This document shows, one piece after another, positions 8,893 through 17,192 of a DNA stretch of 64,000 nt (positions within the stretch are counted from its first letter, which is position 1; every line of letters starts with the position of its first letter). The stretch is from CAWCAW01 sp963714125 (GTDB lineage: Bacteria; Actinomycetota; Acidimicrobiia; Acidimicrobiales; UBA8190). The stretch lies in the NCBI GenBank assembly GCA_963714125.1, contig OY970234.1, positions 2,728,001-2,792,000 of the forward strand. Direction: 5' to 3'. The notes under the pieces were generated by a model. It had not been told where the DNA came from and made no database searches. It was given only the letters and a program-made list of their open reading frames with translations. The position numbers and the translations under genes are program-made.

Positions 8893-9084
8893 TCAGTGAC
8901 GGTCGTGCGGAGCGTCGAGCGGCTGCGCCACGACTCCCTTGAAGCCCAAGCGCTTCAGAATGAAGACGCCGAGACGGCTCGGCTTCTTGGCCTTCTGTGC
9001 CGCTTTCGCCTCCTCCTCGTGCCCGCCCGTCACGTGGTAATCGCGGCCCATATAGCCCCGGCGGTACTTGGCAACCATGCGCAT
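8893..9084 (-). CDS. Small basic protein of unknown function upstream of Stf0 sulfotransferase
   Basis: This 63-residue reading frame has a near-ideal ribosome binding site (GGAGGAATAAAGT before ATG), which argues that it is translated. The protein is rich in Lys, Arg and His, begins MRMVAKYRRGYMGRDYHVTGG, has a charged middle EEEAKAAQKAKKPSR and a short hydrophobic stretch GVFILKRLGFKGVV. No signal peptide or membrane helix is evident and I recognise no family. It ends 15 bases before the sulfotransferase start on the same strand, so it may be its partner or regulator. That role is inferred only from position. Confidence 0.6.
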   Translation of the reverse strand: MRMVAKYRRGYMGRDYHVTGGHEEEAKAAQKAKKPSRLGVFILKRLGFKGVVAQPLDAPHDRH

Positions 9085-9143
9085 ACTTTATTCCTCCGGC
9101 ACCGGCCGGACTGAATATCGCCTACCTCGGCAAGACCAGGCGG

Positions 9144-9599
9144 TCAGGTCCCGCCGACGAGCCCCTCCCATGACCACCGCGGCATGCTCATCGCTTCCGG
9201 CACCTCGTCAGCGCCGTGGTGATACCTGGCCATCGAGGTCGTCGTGGCCCATTCGAAGTAGTCGTGAAGCACCTGGCGGACCGGACTGTCATCGACGAAG
9301 CCGACGTCATTCAGGGCTTCGTCGAAGCACGTGACGGCACGACGATCCATCTCATCATGCGGACCGTTGCCGCTGTGCATACGCACCACCGAGGTCTCGT
9401 CGCCGTAGACACCCGAAAATGCCGCCGGGCCGCCGAGAGCCTCCGCCCAATAAGCGGCCAGGCGTTCAGTGTGATCAGGGTGAAATCCATGGCTGAAGGC
9501 GTGGCTCACGATCTCGTCTGCCATCACCCTCGCATGCCAGGCCGCCGCCAACTCCACCAAGCCATCCATGGAGCCGGCCGCCTCGTACACCGTTTGCAT
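9144..9599 (-). CDS. Truncated haemoglobin family (2/2 globin-like) protein
   Basis: From the ATG at 9599 the protein has 151 residues. It begins MQTVYEAAGSMDGLVELA, like group II truncated haemoglobins, and has the FHPDHTERLAAYWAEALGGP segment typical of the family. The candidate proximal haem ligand is His75 in VVRMHSGNGPHDEM. Such proteins bind oxygen or nitric oxide and may detoxify reactive nitrogen or oxygen species. The open frame extends upstream to 9668, but that part (MRSEQNSAGGCRRDVSRG) does not look like globin, so I use the internal ATG. It is divergent from the large surface-protein gene. Confidence 0.82.
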   Translation of the reverse strand: MQTVYEAAGSMDGLVELAAAWHARVMADEIVSHAFSHGFHPDHTERLAAYWAEALGGPAAFSGVYGDETSVVRMHSGNGPHDEMDRRAVTCFDEALNDVGFVDDSPVRQVLHDYFEWATTTSMARYHHGADEVPEAMSMPRWSWEGLVGGT

Positions 9600-9735
9600 G
9601 CCCCCAGGATGGCACCCTCGGCTCACGTCGCGGCGGCAACCACCAGCCGAATTTTGTTCGCTTCGCAATCACCGAAATCCCCCGTGAAAGTCGGTGCAAC
9701 CTGCAGTATCCTGACGCCCCTACAAGGGGGATGCG

Positions 9736-12700
9736 ATGGGACGTTCGCATGCCGTTGTTGCTCGGCTCGGATTGGCAGGTGTCATCACCCTTGCCACCGG
9801 CACGGCACTGCTGGGAGGAGTTGTCATCGAGACCCTCTCCTCTTCGGCTTACGCCGATTCAGCTCCCTATGAGGTCTTTTGTCCCGGTACGCCATTAGGC
9901 GGCGTTGTTCTCAACAACGTCGTCATGACCGGGGCACTTTCTCCTACCAGCCCGACGACGGGTCAGGTGTTCAATCTCACCGGTCTCCAAACCGAAGAGC
10001 AGCTTCCGGCCGCAATCGTGCAGGATGCGGCCGAGACAGGCCTCACCTCACTCACGGGCACGTTGACAACCACGGTCGATGCCATTGGCGCCACGCCGAC
10101 GTCGCTTTCGACTGGTCCCGTGAGTTTCACCATTCCGATCCCGAATCCGATCCCCTCCTCCGGTGTCACCATCACGATCCCGTCGGTGACCGTCGGGCCG
10201 TTCACAGCGACGAGCGACAACATCGCCATGAGTGCAGCGCCCGAGGCTCAGACCATGGACATCGATGGTGACGGTATTGGTCTGCTCGACTTGCACTGCG
10301 CCACGTACCCGAATGACGCTTTGGCATCGGGCTTCACCAGCGCCACACCGCCCGGGGAGCCGATCTCACCGGTGATCGCCACCGCCGGAGACGTGACAAC
10401 GCCGCCTCCTTCGACGCTGACGGGTCCCTACGAGCTGTATTGCCCACACACGCCGGTCGGTGACCTCGACTTCAACGACGTGACCACCTCGGCCACCATC
10501 TCGCCGCCAACGCTCTCAGCCGGTGACCCGTTCCAAGTGACGGGATACCAGATCTCCATCCCGATCCCGTTGGGACCAGTCACCGCCGCCGTTGGACTCG
10601 GCAACGACAGCTTTGAAGGCCTGGCGACCAGCTATGTCGACGCCTATGGGACCACCACATCGCAACTAGCCACGGGCTCCATGAGCTTCGATGTGCCCAT
10701 ACCGAGCCCCATCCCGTCAACGGGGCTCTCCCTCGACCTGCCCTCATCGTCCACGACGATCGGGCCCTTCACGGCGGTGGGGGGACCGGTCACCATCGCC
10801 CAAGATCAGTCGGTCCTGGTGGTGGCGGAGCTCTCGGGCAAGGGATTCACCATGTCGTGCACCGCCTACCCCAACGACAGCCTGGCGTCATCGGGTTCTA
10901 CCGGAACGCCACCGGCCACGACGCCGATTGAGCCCATCATCGCTGTGGCCAATGCGTCGGGGACACCGATCACCACGACCACAGAACCGGGCGGGCCCGG
11001 GACCGGGAGCCAAACGCCAGGCTCCCCTTATGAGCTGTATTGCCCAGGCACCCCCGTGGGCGATATCGCCGTCAACGATGTCGTCACCACGGGATCGATC
11101 ACACCAACGTCGCTCAACGAAGGTGACGACTTCCAGGTGACCAATCTGCAAACGCAGTTCACGATTCCTCAAGATGTGGCCCAACAGGCCGAGAACCTTG
11201 GCCTCACCACCCTGAGCGGGGACCTGTCGCTCTTCTTGGACGTATCGGGCACTCAGGGCATTTCGTACACCACGACCAGCACGAGCACTTCGTCGTCCAC
11301 CGCTACGAGCACCTCAGTGAATCCCGGAGGACCGACGGTGGGTGTCGATGAGCCCTACCCGGGGCCTTACCCCGGCGAAGACGATATGACCTTCAGTGTC
11401 ACCTTGCCCTCGCCAGTGCCACCGACAGGCGTGCAGTTCACAGCCACGTTGCCGCCGGACTCCGCAACGGAAACATTTATCGCCGCCGGCGGCCCCATCG
11501 ACGTGTCGGTGGACGGCGCCAATCTCGATGTCAGCGCGTTCGGCGACGAGTTCGGGCTCTTCTGCAACACGTTTGTCAACGACACCGTGCCGACCGGCCT
11601 TTCGATCCACCAACCCAATGACGGGTTCATCCAGCCACTCGTCGCCACCGGCAGCGCCACCACGATCCCTCCGCCTCCAGGACCCCCGGGGGCCTATGAG
11701 CTGTACTGCCCGGGCACCCCGGTCGGTAACATCGTCTTGAACGACGTCAGCACGACTGCCGCGCTCTCGCCATCAGATCCGACGCCTGGTCAGCAGTTCA
11801 GCCTCACCGGCTACCAAACCACGCTCACAGTTCCCTTCGCGATTGCAACGGCAGCCTCCGCGCTCGGGAACACAGCCATTGCCGGCTACGCCACCGCATC
11901 GATCGATGCCAACGGTGCCACACCCGCCCAGATCTCAACGAACGCCATGAGTTTCGACGACCCTCTCCCGAGTCCCGTTCCGCAGAGCGGTGTCACCGTG
12001 ACCGTGCCGTCGGCACCGGGAACCATCGGGCCGTTCACGGCCTCCAGTAGCGCCATCACGATCTCTCAGGACGGAAAGATCCAGTTGGTCCTCACCGTCT
12101 CGGGAAACAGTCTCACGATGAACTGCTCCACGTATGCCAACAACAGTGCACCTACCGGCATCGTCGAGACCGTTCCGCCCGGGAGACCCCAGTCGCCGGT
12201 GATCGCCATCGCTGGTGGCGGCGCCACGAGCACGCCCCCGGGTGCGAATGTGGTGGTGACGCCCGCTACCGGCCTCAGTGGTGGGCAGAGCGTTTCGATC
12301 ACCGGCAGCGGCTTCACAGCCAACTCCACCGGGAACATTCTTGAGTGCAACGATGCTCTCAATCAGCCCACGGTCGCTCTGCCTGCGCCCGTCTCCTCTC
12401 CGCTCGCGGTCGGTTGCACGTCCCCCAGCTATCACGTCTTGGCCTCCACCTCGGCCACAGGAGAGCTTTCGACTACCTACGACGTCGTCGCCGGCACGCT
12501 AGGGCCGCCGTGCGGCACGTCCGCCGACATCGTGGTGACCTGCCCGAGCACTGATAGCGCGGGAGGGGATCCGGCTACCGATGCGGCCGACTATCCCTGC
12601 CCGCCCACTCCCGCCCAACAGGCTGAAGGTGTCACGTGCAGCCTCCGCTTTGGTGACGAGGCGGGCGACAGTGCCGATGCGACCATCGTGTTCGACGGCC

Positions 12701-13185
12701 AGGAAGCAACTCCGTCGACCACGGACCCAACCACAGGTCCCACCGCGGATCCGACCACAGACCCCACGACCACAGACCCCGCGACCGCAGATCCCACCAA
12801 CGACACCACAACCACAGCGCCTTCGACGACGACCACCCCGTCGTCATCGTCACCTTCGACGTCGTCCCCAGCGGGGTCCACGACCACCGCTGCGAGCCAG
12901 CCGTCGGCGGTGGCCGCCGCGGTAGCGGGTTCCTCCAGCTCGAGCGACCCACCCATAGTGAGCGCCAACTCTGGGTCGCTCGCCTTTACCGGAACCGGTC
13001 CGCTCGCTCAGTGGCTGGCCGTGGTCGGCGTGGCCCTGATGCTCCTGGGCATGGCGCTGTTAGTCGTGATCGACGCGCCTCGGCGCCTGCTCACAGAGAT
13101 GGTGAAGCCGTGGAGAGCGTCTCACCACGGGCCCGCGAGGGCACGGCGCGCGGGGCGTGGTGCCGATTGGTTCCTCGGCCGCTGA
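9736..13185 (+). CDS. Large secreted repeat protein with LAFTG sortase signal
   Basis: This 1149-residue protein has an N-terminal signal peptide (hydrophobic segment about 10-34, cleavage near SSAYADS). Four long repeats follow, each opening with a YELYCPGTPVG-type motif at residues 45, 232, 432 and 654 and closing with a C-x-TYxND-type motif; the two cysteines of each repeat probably pair. A separate domain (about 838-970) starting VVVTPATGLSGGQSV resembles neocarzinostatin-type Ig-like modules. A Thr/Asp/Pro-rich stalk leads to LAFTG (1082-1086), a hydrophobic helix and a basic tail. LAxTG is the signal used by class E sortases of high-GC actinobacteria, so wall anchoring is likely. No sortase gene is in the window. 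The repeats recall DUF6801-like actinobacterial surface domains, but that is uncertain. AAGGGGG precedes the ATG. Confidence 0.88.
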   Translation: MGRSHAVVARLGLAGVITLATGTALLGGVVIETLSSSAYADSAPYEVFCPGTPLGGVVLNNVVMTGALSPTSPTTGQVFNLTGLQTEEQLPAAIVQDAAETGLTSLTGTLTTTVDAIGATPTSLSTGPVSFTIPIPNPIPSSGVTITIPSVTVGPFTATSDNIAMSAAPEAQTMDIDGDGIGLLDLHCATYPNDALASGFTSATPPGEPISPVIATAGDVTTPPPSTLTGPYELYCPHTPVGDLDFNDVTTSATISPPTLSAGDPFQVTGYQISIPIPLGPVTAAVGLGNDSFEGLATSYVDAYGTTTSQLATGSMSFDVPIPSPIPSTGLSLDLPSSSTTIGPFTAVGGPVTIAQDQSVLVVAELSGKGFTMSCTAYPNDSLASSGSTGTPPATTPIEPIIAVANASGTPITTTTEPGGPGTGSQTPGSPYELYCPGTPVGDIAVNDVVTTGSITPTSLNEGDDFQVTNLQTQFTIPQDVAQQAENLGLTTLSGDLSLFLDVSGTQGISYTTTSTSTSSSTATSTSVNPGGPTVGVDEPYPGPYPGEDDMTFSVTLPSPVPPTGVQFTATLPPDSATETFIAAGGPIDVSVDGANLDVSAFGDEFGLFCNTFVNDTVPTGLSIHQPNDGFIQPLVATGSATTIPPPPGPPGAYELYCPGTPVGNIVLNDVSTTAALSPSDPTPGQQFSLTGYQTTLTVPFAIATAASALGNTAIAGYATASIDANGATPAQISTNAMSFDDPLPSPVPQSGVTVTVPSAPGTIGPFTASSSAITISQDGKIQLVLTVSGNSLTMNCSTYANNSAPTGIVETVPPGRPQSPVIAIAGGGATSTPPGANVVVTPATGLSGGQSVSITGSGFTANSTGNILECNDALNQPTVALPAPVSSPLAVGCTSPSYHVLASTSATGELSTTYDVVAGTLGPPCGTSADIVVTCPSTDSAGGDPATDAADYPCPPTPAQQAEGVTCSLRFGDEAGDSADATIVFDGQEATPSTTDPTTGPTADPTTDPTTTDPATADPTNDTTTTAPSTTTTPSSSSPSTSSPAGSTTTAASQPSAVAAAVAGSSSSSDPPIVSANSGSLAFTGTGPLAQWLAVVGVALMLLGMALLVVIDAPRRLLTEMVKPWRASHHGPARARRAGRGADWFLGR
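9868..12240 (+). repeat. Four tandem protein-level domain repeats of about 185-220 codons
   Basis: Repeat units begin at about 9868, 10429, 11029 and 11695. Each contains the opening Y-E-[LV]-[YF]-C-P motif, a middle proline-rich motif of the form PSP[IV]P-x-[ST]-G-[VL], a GPFTA or similar strand, and a closing cysteine motif. The third unit carries a Ser/Thr insertion (about 11275-11330). The units have diverged too far at DNA level to be a recent duplication. Confidence 0.8.
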
Positions 13186-13208
13186 CAGTGCGCCGCAGGC
13201 GCGTCAGC
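13181..13208. terminator. Bidirectional hairpin between convergent genes
   Basis: GCTGAC pairs with GTCAGC and GCGCC pairs with GGCGC around a GCA loop, with a three-base bulge. The structure covers the stop codons of both the LAFTG protein gene and the convergent aldolase gene. No U-tract is present. Confidence 0.5.
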
Positions 13209-13869
13209 CCTTGTCGACCTTCTTCAGGGCGCCGTAGCCATGCTCGATGGCCGCCACGATGATGTCCTCAAAGTCCTTGTCGGTGAGGACGTGGGGGGTT
13301 CCCATAGATGACGCCCGCCAGTACAACTCGGCCAGCCATTCGAGAAGCTCCAGACTGTGGATGGCCGCAGCCATGTTCGGGCCATAGGCAACCGACCCGT
13401 GATTCTCCATCATGGCGGCGTTGCGACCCTTCAGAGCCTCGATGACATTTTCGGCGAGCTCCTGAGATCCAAAGCGGGCATAGGGCGCGGTGCGAGGCAC
13501 GCCCCCCAACTCCAAGCAGCTGTAATGGAGTGCGGGCAACTCGCTCAGGCAACACGACGCCGCCGTGGACGCCATGGCGTGCGCATGAGTGATGGCGAGG
13601 GCGTTGGTGGCGGCGTAGATCCCAGTGTGGAGGGGCACCTCCGAGGTAGGGGCCAGGTCGCCGTCCACAATCTGCCCGCTCAGATCGATGACGGTGATCA
13701 TCTCGGCCGTCACCGTCCCCAGGTCAGCTCCGGTAGGCGTCACCGCGATCAGATCGCCCTGGCGAGCGGAGATGTTTCCGGCCGTACCGATGACCAGGCC
13801 CTCCTTGGCCAGGTGCCGGCTCGCACTGGCCACGGCCTCTCGTTCAGCGGCCAAGAGCAACTCGCTCAT
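13204..13869 (-). CDS. L-fuculose-phosphate aldolase-like class II aldolase
   Basis: The 221-residue protein fits FucA-type aldolases (about 215 residues), which are zinc enzymes that cleave sugar-1-phosphates to dihydroxyacetone phosphate and an aldehyde. The expected active-site pattern is complete: GTAGNISAR (29-36), Glu77 in SEVPLH, His95 and His97 in THAHA, and His157 in ENHG. The ATG at 13869 is chosen because AAGGGGACGAGG sits just upstream; an in-frame ATG at 13896 is possible. The long upstream open extension to 14283 is arginine/proline-rich shadow sequence over the kinase gene. It is divergent from an APH(6)-like kinase. The true substrate may differ from fuculose phosphate. Confidence 0.9.
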   Translation of the reverse strand: MSELLLAAEREAVASASRHLAKEGLVIGTAGNISARQGDLIAVTPTGADLGTVTAEMITVIDLSGQIVDGDLAPTSEVPLHTGIYAATNALAITHAHAMASTAASCCLSELPALHYSCLELGGVPRTAPYARFGSQELAENVIEALKGRNAAMMENHGSVAYGPNMAAAIHSLELLEWLAELYWRASSMGTPHVLTDKDFEDIIVAAIEHGYGALKKVDKG

Positions 13870-13961
13870 CCTCGTCCCCTTCGTCGTATCAATCATGTGC
13901 CGTGTGGACGGCGGCACTGAGACTACCTTCGCCCGGCAATCCCGCCCGTCCAGTTCGTACG

Positions 13962-14915
13962 ATGAGCCCCATGGCCCCGAAGCTGCGCATTCCTGCGTAC
14001 CTGCAGGCTTCGACCGACGTCGGTGGAGCCGAGCGCGTGGCGTGGCTGACCGAGCTGCCTGACCGGGTCGAGGAGCTGACGGCCCGGTGGGGCTTGGTTC
14101 TCGGCGAACCGTTCGAACCGGGTGGCAACTGCTCCTGGGTGGCGCCTGGAATCGACTCCGATGGCCGAGACGTCGTCTTAAAGGTGGCGTGGAACCACCC
14201 CGAAGCGCGACACGAGGTGGAGGGCCTCGCCGCGCTCGACGGCCACGGGGCGGTGGCGGTGCACGCCTTCGAGCACGTGCCACCCCTACGGCCCGACGAC
14301 AGCACCGATGACGGGGCCGTCGGCGGCACCACCGCCATGCTGCTTGAGCGGTGCCGACCCGGGACCGAGCTGCGCTCCCGCCCTGAAGCCGAGCAGCACG
14401 TCGTCATCACCGGTCTGCTCCGGCCGGTGTGGGCCGTCACGCTGTCAGAGGGCCACCCATTTCGTCCCCTGTCGGTGATGGCTGATCAGTGGGTGACCAA
14501 CGCCGAGAAGCGGCTCGTTGACAACCAGAATCGACTTGACGTCGGCCTCGCCCGCCACGGCCTGGCGCTTTTTCGCGAACTCTCGCGTCGCGGACCCGCT
14601 GACGTGTTGCTGCTCACCGACCTGCACGCCGGCAACGTGCTGTCTGGGGAGCGACTCCCATGGTTACTCATCGACCCGAAACCGTATGTGGGCGATCCTC
14701 ATTACGACGTCCTCCAGCACGTCCTCAACTGCACCAAGTCGCTCCAGGGCGATCCCATCGGTTTGCTCACAACGGTGGCCGACCTGGCCGAACTGGACGC
14801 CGACCGGGTCCGGCGGTGGCTCTTCGCCCGCTGCGTTCAGGAGATGTTGGACGGGAGTTCACCTTGGCTCGGGCTCGGGCTCGACCTGGTGCTGGCGCGC
14901 CTGGGAGATGTCTAA
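13962..14915 (+). CDS. Aminoglycoside O-phosphotransferase APH(6)-like kinase
   Basis: The 317-residue protein matches the streptomycin 6-kinase/hydroxyurea-resistance kinase family. The catalytic loop is LLTDLHAGNVL (Asp220) and the metal-binding segment is LLIDPKPYVGDPHYDVLQH (Asp238); both are characteristic of APH(6). It transfers phosphate from ATP to a hydroxyl of an aminocyclitol or related compound. Chromosomal members in soil actinobacteria often have unknown natural substrates, so resistance is possible but unproven. I start at ATG 13962 (MSPMAPKL); 13971 is an alternative and the 13902 extension looks non-coding. It is divergent from the aldolase and converges with the prepilin operon. 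Confidence 0.85.
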   Translation: MSPMAPKLRIPAYLQASTDVGGAERVAWLTELPDRVEELTARWGLVLGEPFEPGGNCSWVAPGIDSDGRDVVLKVAWNHPEARHEVEGLAALDGHGAVAVHAFEHVPPLRPDDSTDDGAVGGTTAMLLERCRPGTELRSRPEAEQHVVITGLLRPVWAVTLSEGHPFRPLSVMADQWVTNAEKRLVDNQNRLDVGLARHGLALFRELSRRGPADVLLLTDLHAGNVLSGERLPWLLIDPKPYVGDPHYDVLQHVLNCTKSLQGDPIGLLTTVADLAELDADRVRRWLFARCVQEMLDGSSPWLGLGLDLVLARLGDV

Positions 14916-14975
14916 CGTCCCCGGACCCCGCGTTGCCGAGGTGTACAGCCTCGACCGTTGAAGGTGCGTCGCGCT

Positions 14976-16565
14976 CTACGTGGCCGACGCCACGTACTGA
15001 TCGACCGGCGTCAGTCCGGATTGTCCGTTGGAGGTCCCCGGTACCGAACCCACCGACGCGTAGGTGAAGTTCAGCTGGTTCGTCAGTGACGTGCCAAACG
15101 ATCCTCCGACGATCTGGCCCGTGATGGCCCCGTCGTTGTTGAACGCCAGGATGCACGGGTCATAGATCAACGTGTTGATCGGGTAGGAGGTGGTACCGAA
15201 AGCCTCCTGATTGGTGCCCTGGATCTCGTAGTTGGTCCCACAAGAAGAAAGGGACATCACCGACGCCGTCGTGGGGCTGGTTGGATCGGCGGGCACGATG
15301 AGGTAGAGGTCATGCACCGTCGAGCTCGAAGATTCCATGGTGGTGGCCGTGAAATTCAGCCCACCGGTGGCGGTGTCGACGACGGCGAAGTTGCTCTTGA
15401 GCTGAACCACGAGATTCTGCGGCAAGGCCAGGGCACAACTCGTATAGAGAACTGTGGGTGTGCTCGAGGTGGCATCGTTTTCAAACTCCAGATAGGCACC
15501 GGTCGGAGTCTGATTGGAGTTTTGCCAACTTCCGCACGTCCCGGTGTAGTTGTCCACCGTCCAGCCCGCGCTCGTCCAGGCTGACGAGTTCCAGGTAACG
15601 ACGGGGAACGTAGGCACTGTGGGCAGCGTGACGCTGGCGTTTTGGGTGATCGTTCCCTTGACGTACGAGGAACTGGCCGGCGCCACAACTCCCGACGCCG
15701 TAACGTTCCCTTGGAACTGTGGCCCGGTGTTGGAGAACGACACTCCCCCATTGATGAGGGCATTGCCGTCAATCTTTGGCGACGAGGTGTTCACCCCTGT
15801 GTCGCCATTTACGTCGAGTGCCCCAGTGATCGTGCAGCTATTGGTCATAGAGAACCCGATATTGGAGGCATTGCCAACGGTGGTGGCGTTGGCATCGCCG
15901 GGATCATTGACGTACAGAGGTCCGTTGACAGTGGCGCTGTTGCACTGCAACGGCCCATTGATGAACACCGTGCCGGTATTGGTTGTGGCCGCCATGCTGT
16001 TGTTCAACTCGAGACCGGTGTCGTCGTAGATGCCGTACCCAGTGAGAAAGCCGCCCGAAGACGACACGCTATAAAGCGAGTCGAGTGTCTCTTTACTACT
16101 CGACCGGGAGCTCCCTGCTGATCCGACGTCCACGACCAAGATGGCAGCGACCCCGCTCGAGGAGGCCACCGACCCGCTCACGCACGCGATGGCACCGGAG
16201 GCGGTGGGCGGGAACGAGGCCGAGCTTAACGAGCTGTAGTACGTGATGGTGGCGCTGTAGGACTGCGGGACCGAGCCGGTGGCGACCGTACCCGTGAGGC
16301 TGCACGGCAAGGAGCTCCCGTTTTGGATGTCCGCCTGCAACGTCGTGAAGGCATTATTCACGCCGGCCGACGCGCTCTGCGTGGCCGACGCTGTAAGGAC
16401 GCCTGTCTCGACGTTGGTCACGTTGTTCACAACCGAGATCGCCACCGTGGCGCTCGTGACGACGAACACCGACAGGATCACCATCGCCATGACGAGGGCA
16501 ACCCCTTCTTCTTTGCGAGGATGGAGAGCGAAAAGGCGCTTGACGACAACCAGGCGCCGTCTCAT
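14976..16565 (-). CDS. PilX-like prepilin-associated protein, 529 aa
   Basis: The N-terminus has a basic stretch followed by EEGVALVMAMVILSVFVV (about 19-36), the pattern of PilX-type minor pilin subunits: a short leader, then a single hydrophobic helix that anchors the protein and packs into a pilus. The remaining 480 or so residues are Ser/Thr/Asn/Gly-rich and beta-predicted, with turns such as GNVTASGVV and GPLQCNSATVNGPLYVN that suggest a beta-helical exported domain. It is unusually long for a minor pilin. Its start overlaps the upstream prepilin stop as ATGA, so it is the last gene of a three-gene unit. A role at a pilus tip or a pseudopilus is inferred. Confidence 0.75.
   Translation of the reverse strand: MRRRLVVVKRLFALHPRKEEGVALVMAMVILSVFVVTSATVAISVVNNVTNVETGVLTASATQSASAGVNNAFTTLQADIQNGSSLPCSLTGTVATGSVPQSYSATITYYSSLSSASFPPTASGAIACVSGSVASSSGVAAILVVDVGSAGSSRSSSKETLDSLYSVSSSGGFLTGYGIYDDTGLELNNSMAATTNTGTVFINGPLQCNSATVNGPLYVNDPGDANATTVGNASNIGFSMTNSCTITGALDVNGDTGVNTSSPKIDGNALINGGVSFSNTGPQFQGNVTASGVVAPASSSYVKGTITQNASVTLPTVPTFPVVTWNSSAWTSAGWTVDNYTGTCGSWQNSNQTPTGAYLEFENDATSSTPTVLYTSCALALPQNLVVQLKSNFAVVDTATGGLNFTATTMESSSSTVHDLYLIVPADPTSPTTASVMSLSSCGTNYEIQGTNQEAFGTTSYPINTLIYDPCILAFNNDGAITGQIVGGSFGTSLTNQLNFTYASVGSVPGTSNGQSGLTPVDQYVASAT
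14977..14996. terminator. Bidirectional hairpin between convergent genes
   Basis: The perfect 8-bp arms TACGTGGC and GCCACGTA with loop CGAC overlap the stop codon of the PilX-like gene and lie 60 bases after the APH(6)-like gene. No U-tract is present. Confidence 0.45.
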
Positions 16566-17188
16566 GCGGCCGGTGCCGTTTCACAATCCGTCGCCATGGC
16601 GAGGGTACCCACATTGGTCGCGTTCAGCGTCGTGCTTATGGAAAGTGAGGCCTGATTCGCCGACGGACGGAGGTCCAGTGCCACCGTGACGGCGGTTGGG
16701 GTGCCTGTGGTCATCGTAAATGGCGTTGTGGGCGGCGGATAGATGGCAGGTTCAACGGGGATGAACGCAGTAGCGGTGGATGAACTCGGCAGCCACGAAC
16801 GCTGCTCGAGCTCACCAGCCGTTGAGATGGCCCACTGGTCGCAACGCAAGGTGCCTCCGGCCTGACTGAGGACGACAAGGGCATCGCCCGCCTGGGTTCC
16901 CGTGTCCTGGGTCGAATAATTGGTGCCACTGCTCGGACTCGGCGAGTACACGACGACTGCCGATGAGATTTCCTTCGTAAGGGGAAGAAAGGTGGCCGCC
17001 ATGATGACGTTGTCAGTGGCTTGTTGTTGAAGGACAAGCGATCCATCGCTCACCGTCTTCAACGCCGGAAAGACGAGAAGCGCTGCCACCAAGGTGAGGA
17101 CAAGCGTCAGCGCCACCTCGATGAGGGTGAAACCGGCATCATTGTCCTGATCGCATCGTTCCCGAGTTTCGGGTCTCGCCTTCGTCAC
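16562..17188 (-). CDS. Type IV prepilin-like protein (PilW/GspJ type)
   Basis: The 208-residue protein has a clear prepilin signal: a charged leader, then AGFTLIEVALTLVLTLVAAL (18-37). A prepilin peptidase would cut after Gly19, and Glu24 is the conserved Glu5 of the mature protein. The C-terminal part is a small soluble domain with few cysteines. It lies four bases after the stop of the first prepilin gene and overlaps the PilX-like gene by four bases, so the three are one operon. No assembly ATPase, platform protein or prepilin peptidase is in the window, so the machine must be encoded elsewhere. Confidence 0.85.
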   Translation of the reverse strand: MTKARPETRERCDQDNDAGFTLIEVALTLVLTLVAALLVFPALKTVSDGSLVLQQQATDNVIMAATFLPLTKEISSAVVVYSPSPSSGTNYSTQDTGTQAGDALVVLSQAGGTLRCDQWAISTAGELEQRSWLPSSSTATAFIPVEPAIYPPPTTPFTMTTGTPTAVTVALDLRPSANQASLSISTTLNATNVGTLAMATDCETAPAA

Positions 17189-17192
17189 GTCG

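Noticed and set aside
12720..12860. Short ACC/GAC-rich repeats that could suggest a CRISPR array
   Set aside because: They encode the Thr/Asp/Pro stalk of the surface protein, have no fixed repeat-spacer pattern, and no cas genes are nearby.
13870..14283. N-terminal extension of the fuculose-phosphate-aldolase-like gene
   Set aside because: The extension is Arg/Pro-rich, overlaps the kinase gene on the other strand, and a good ribosome binding site lies at the internal ATG 13869.
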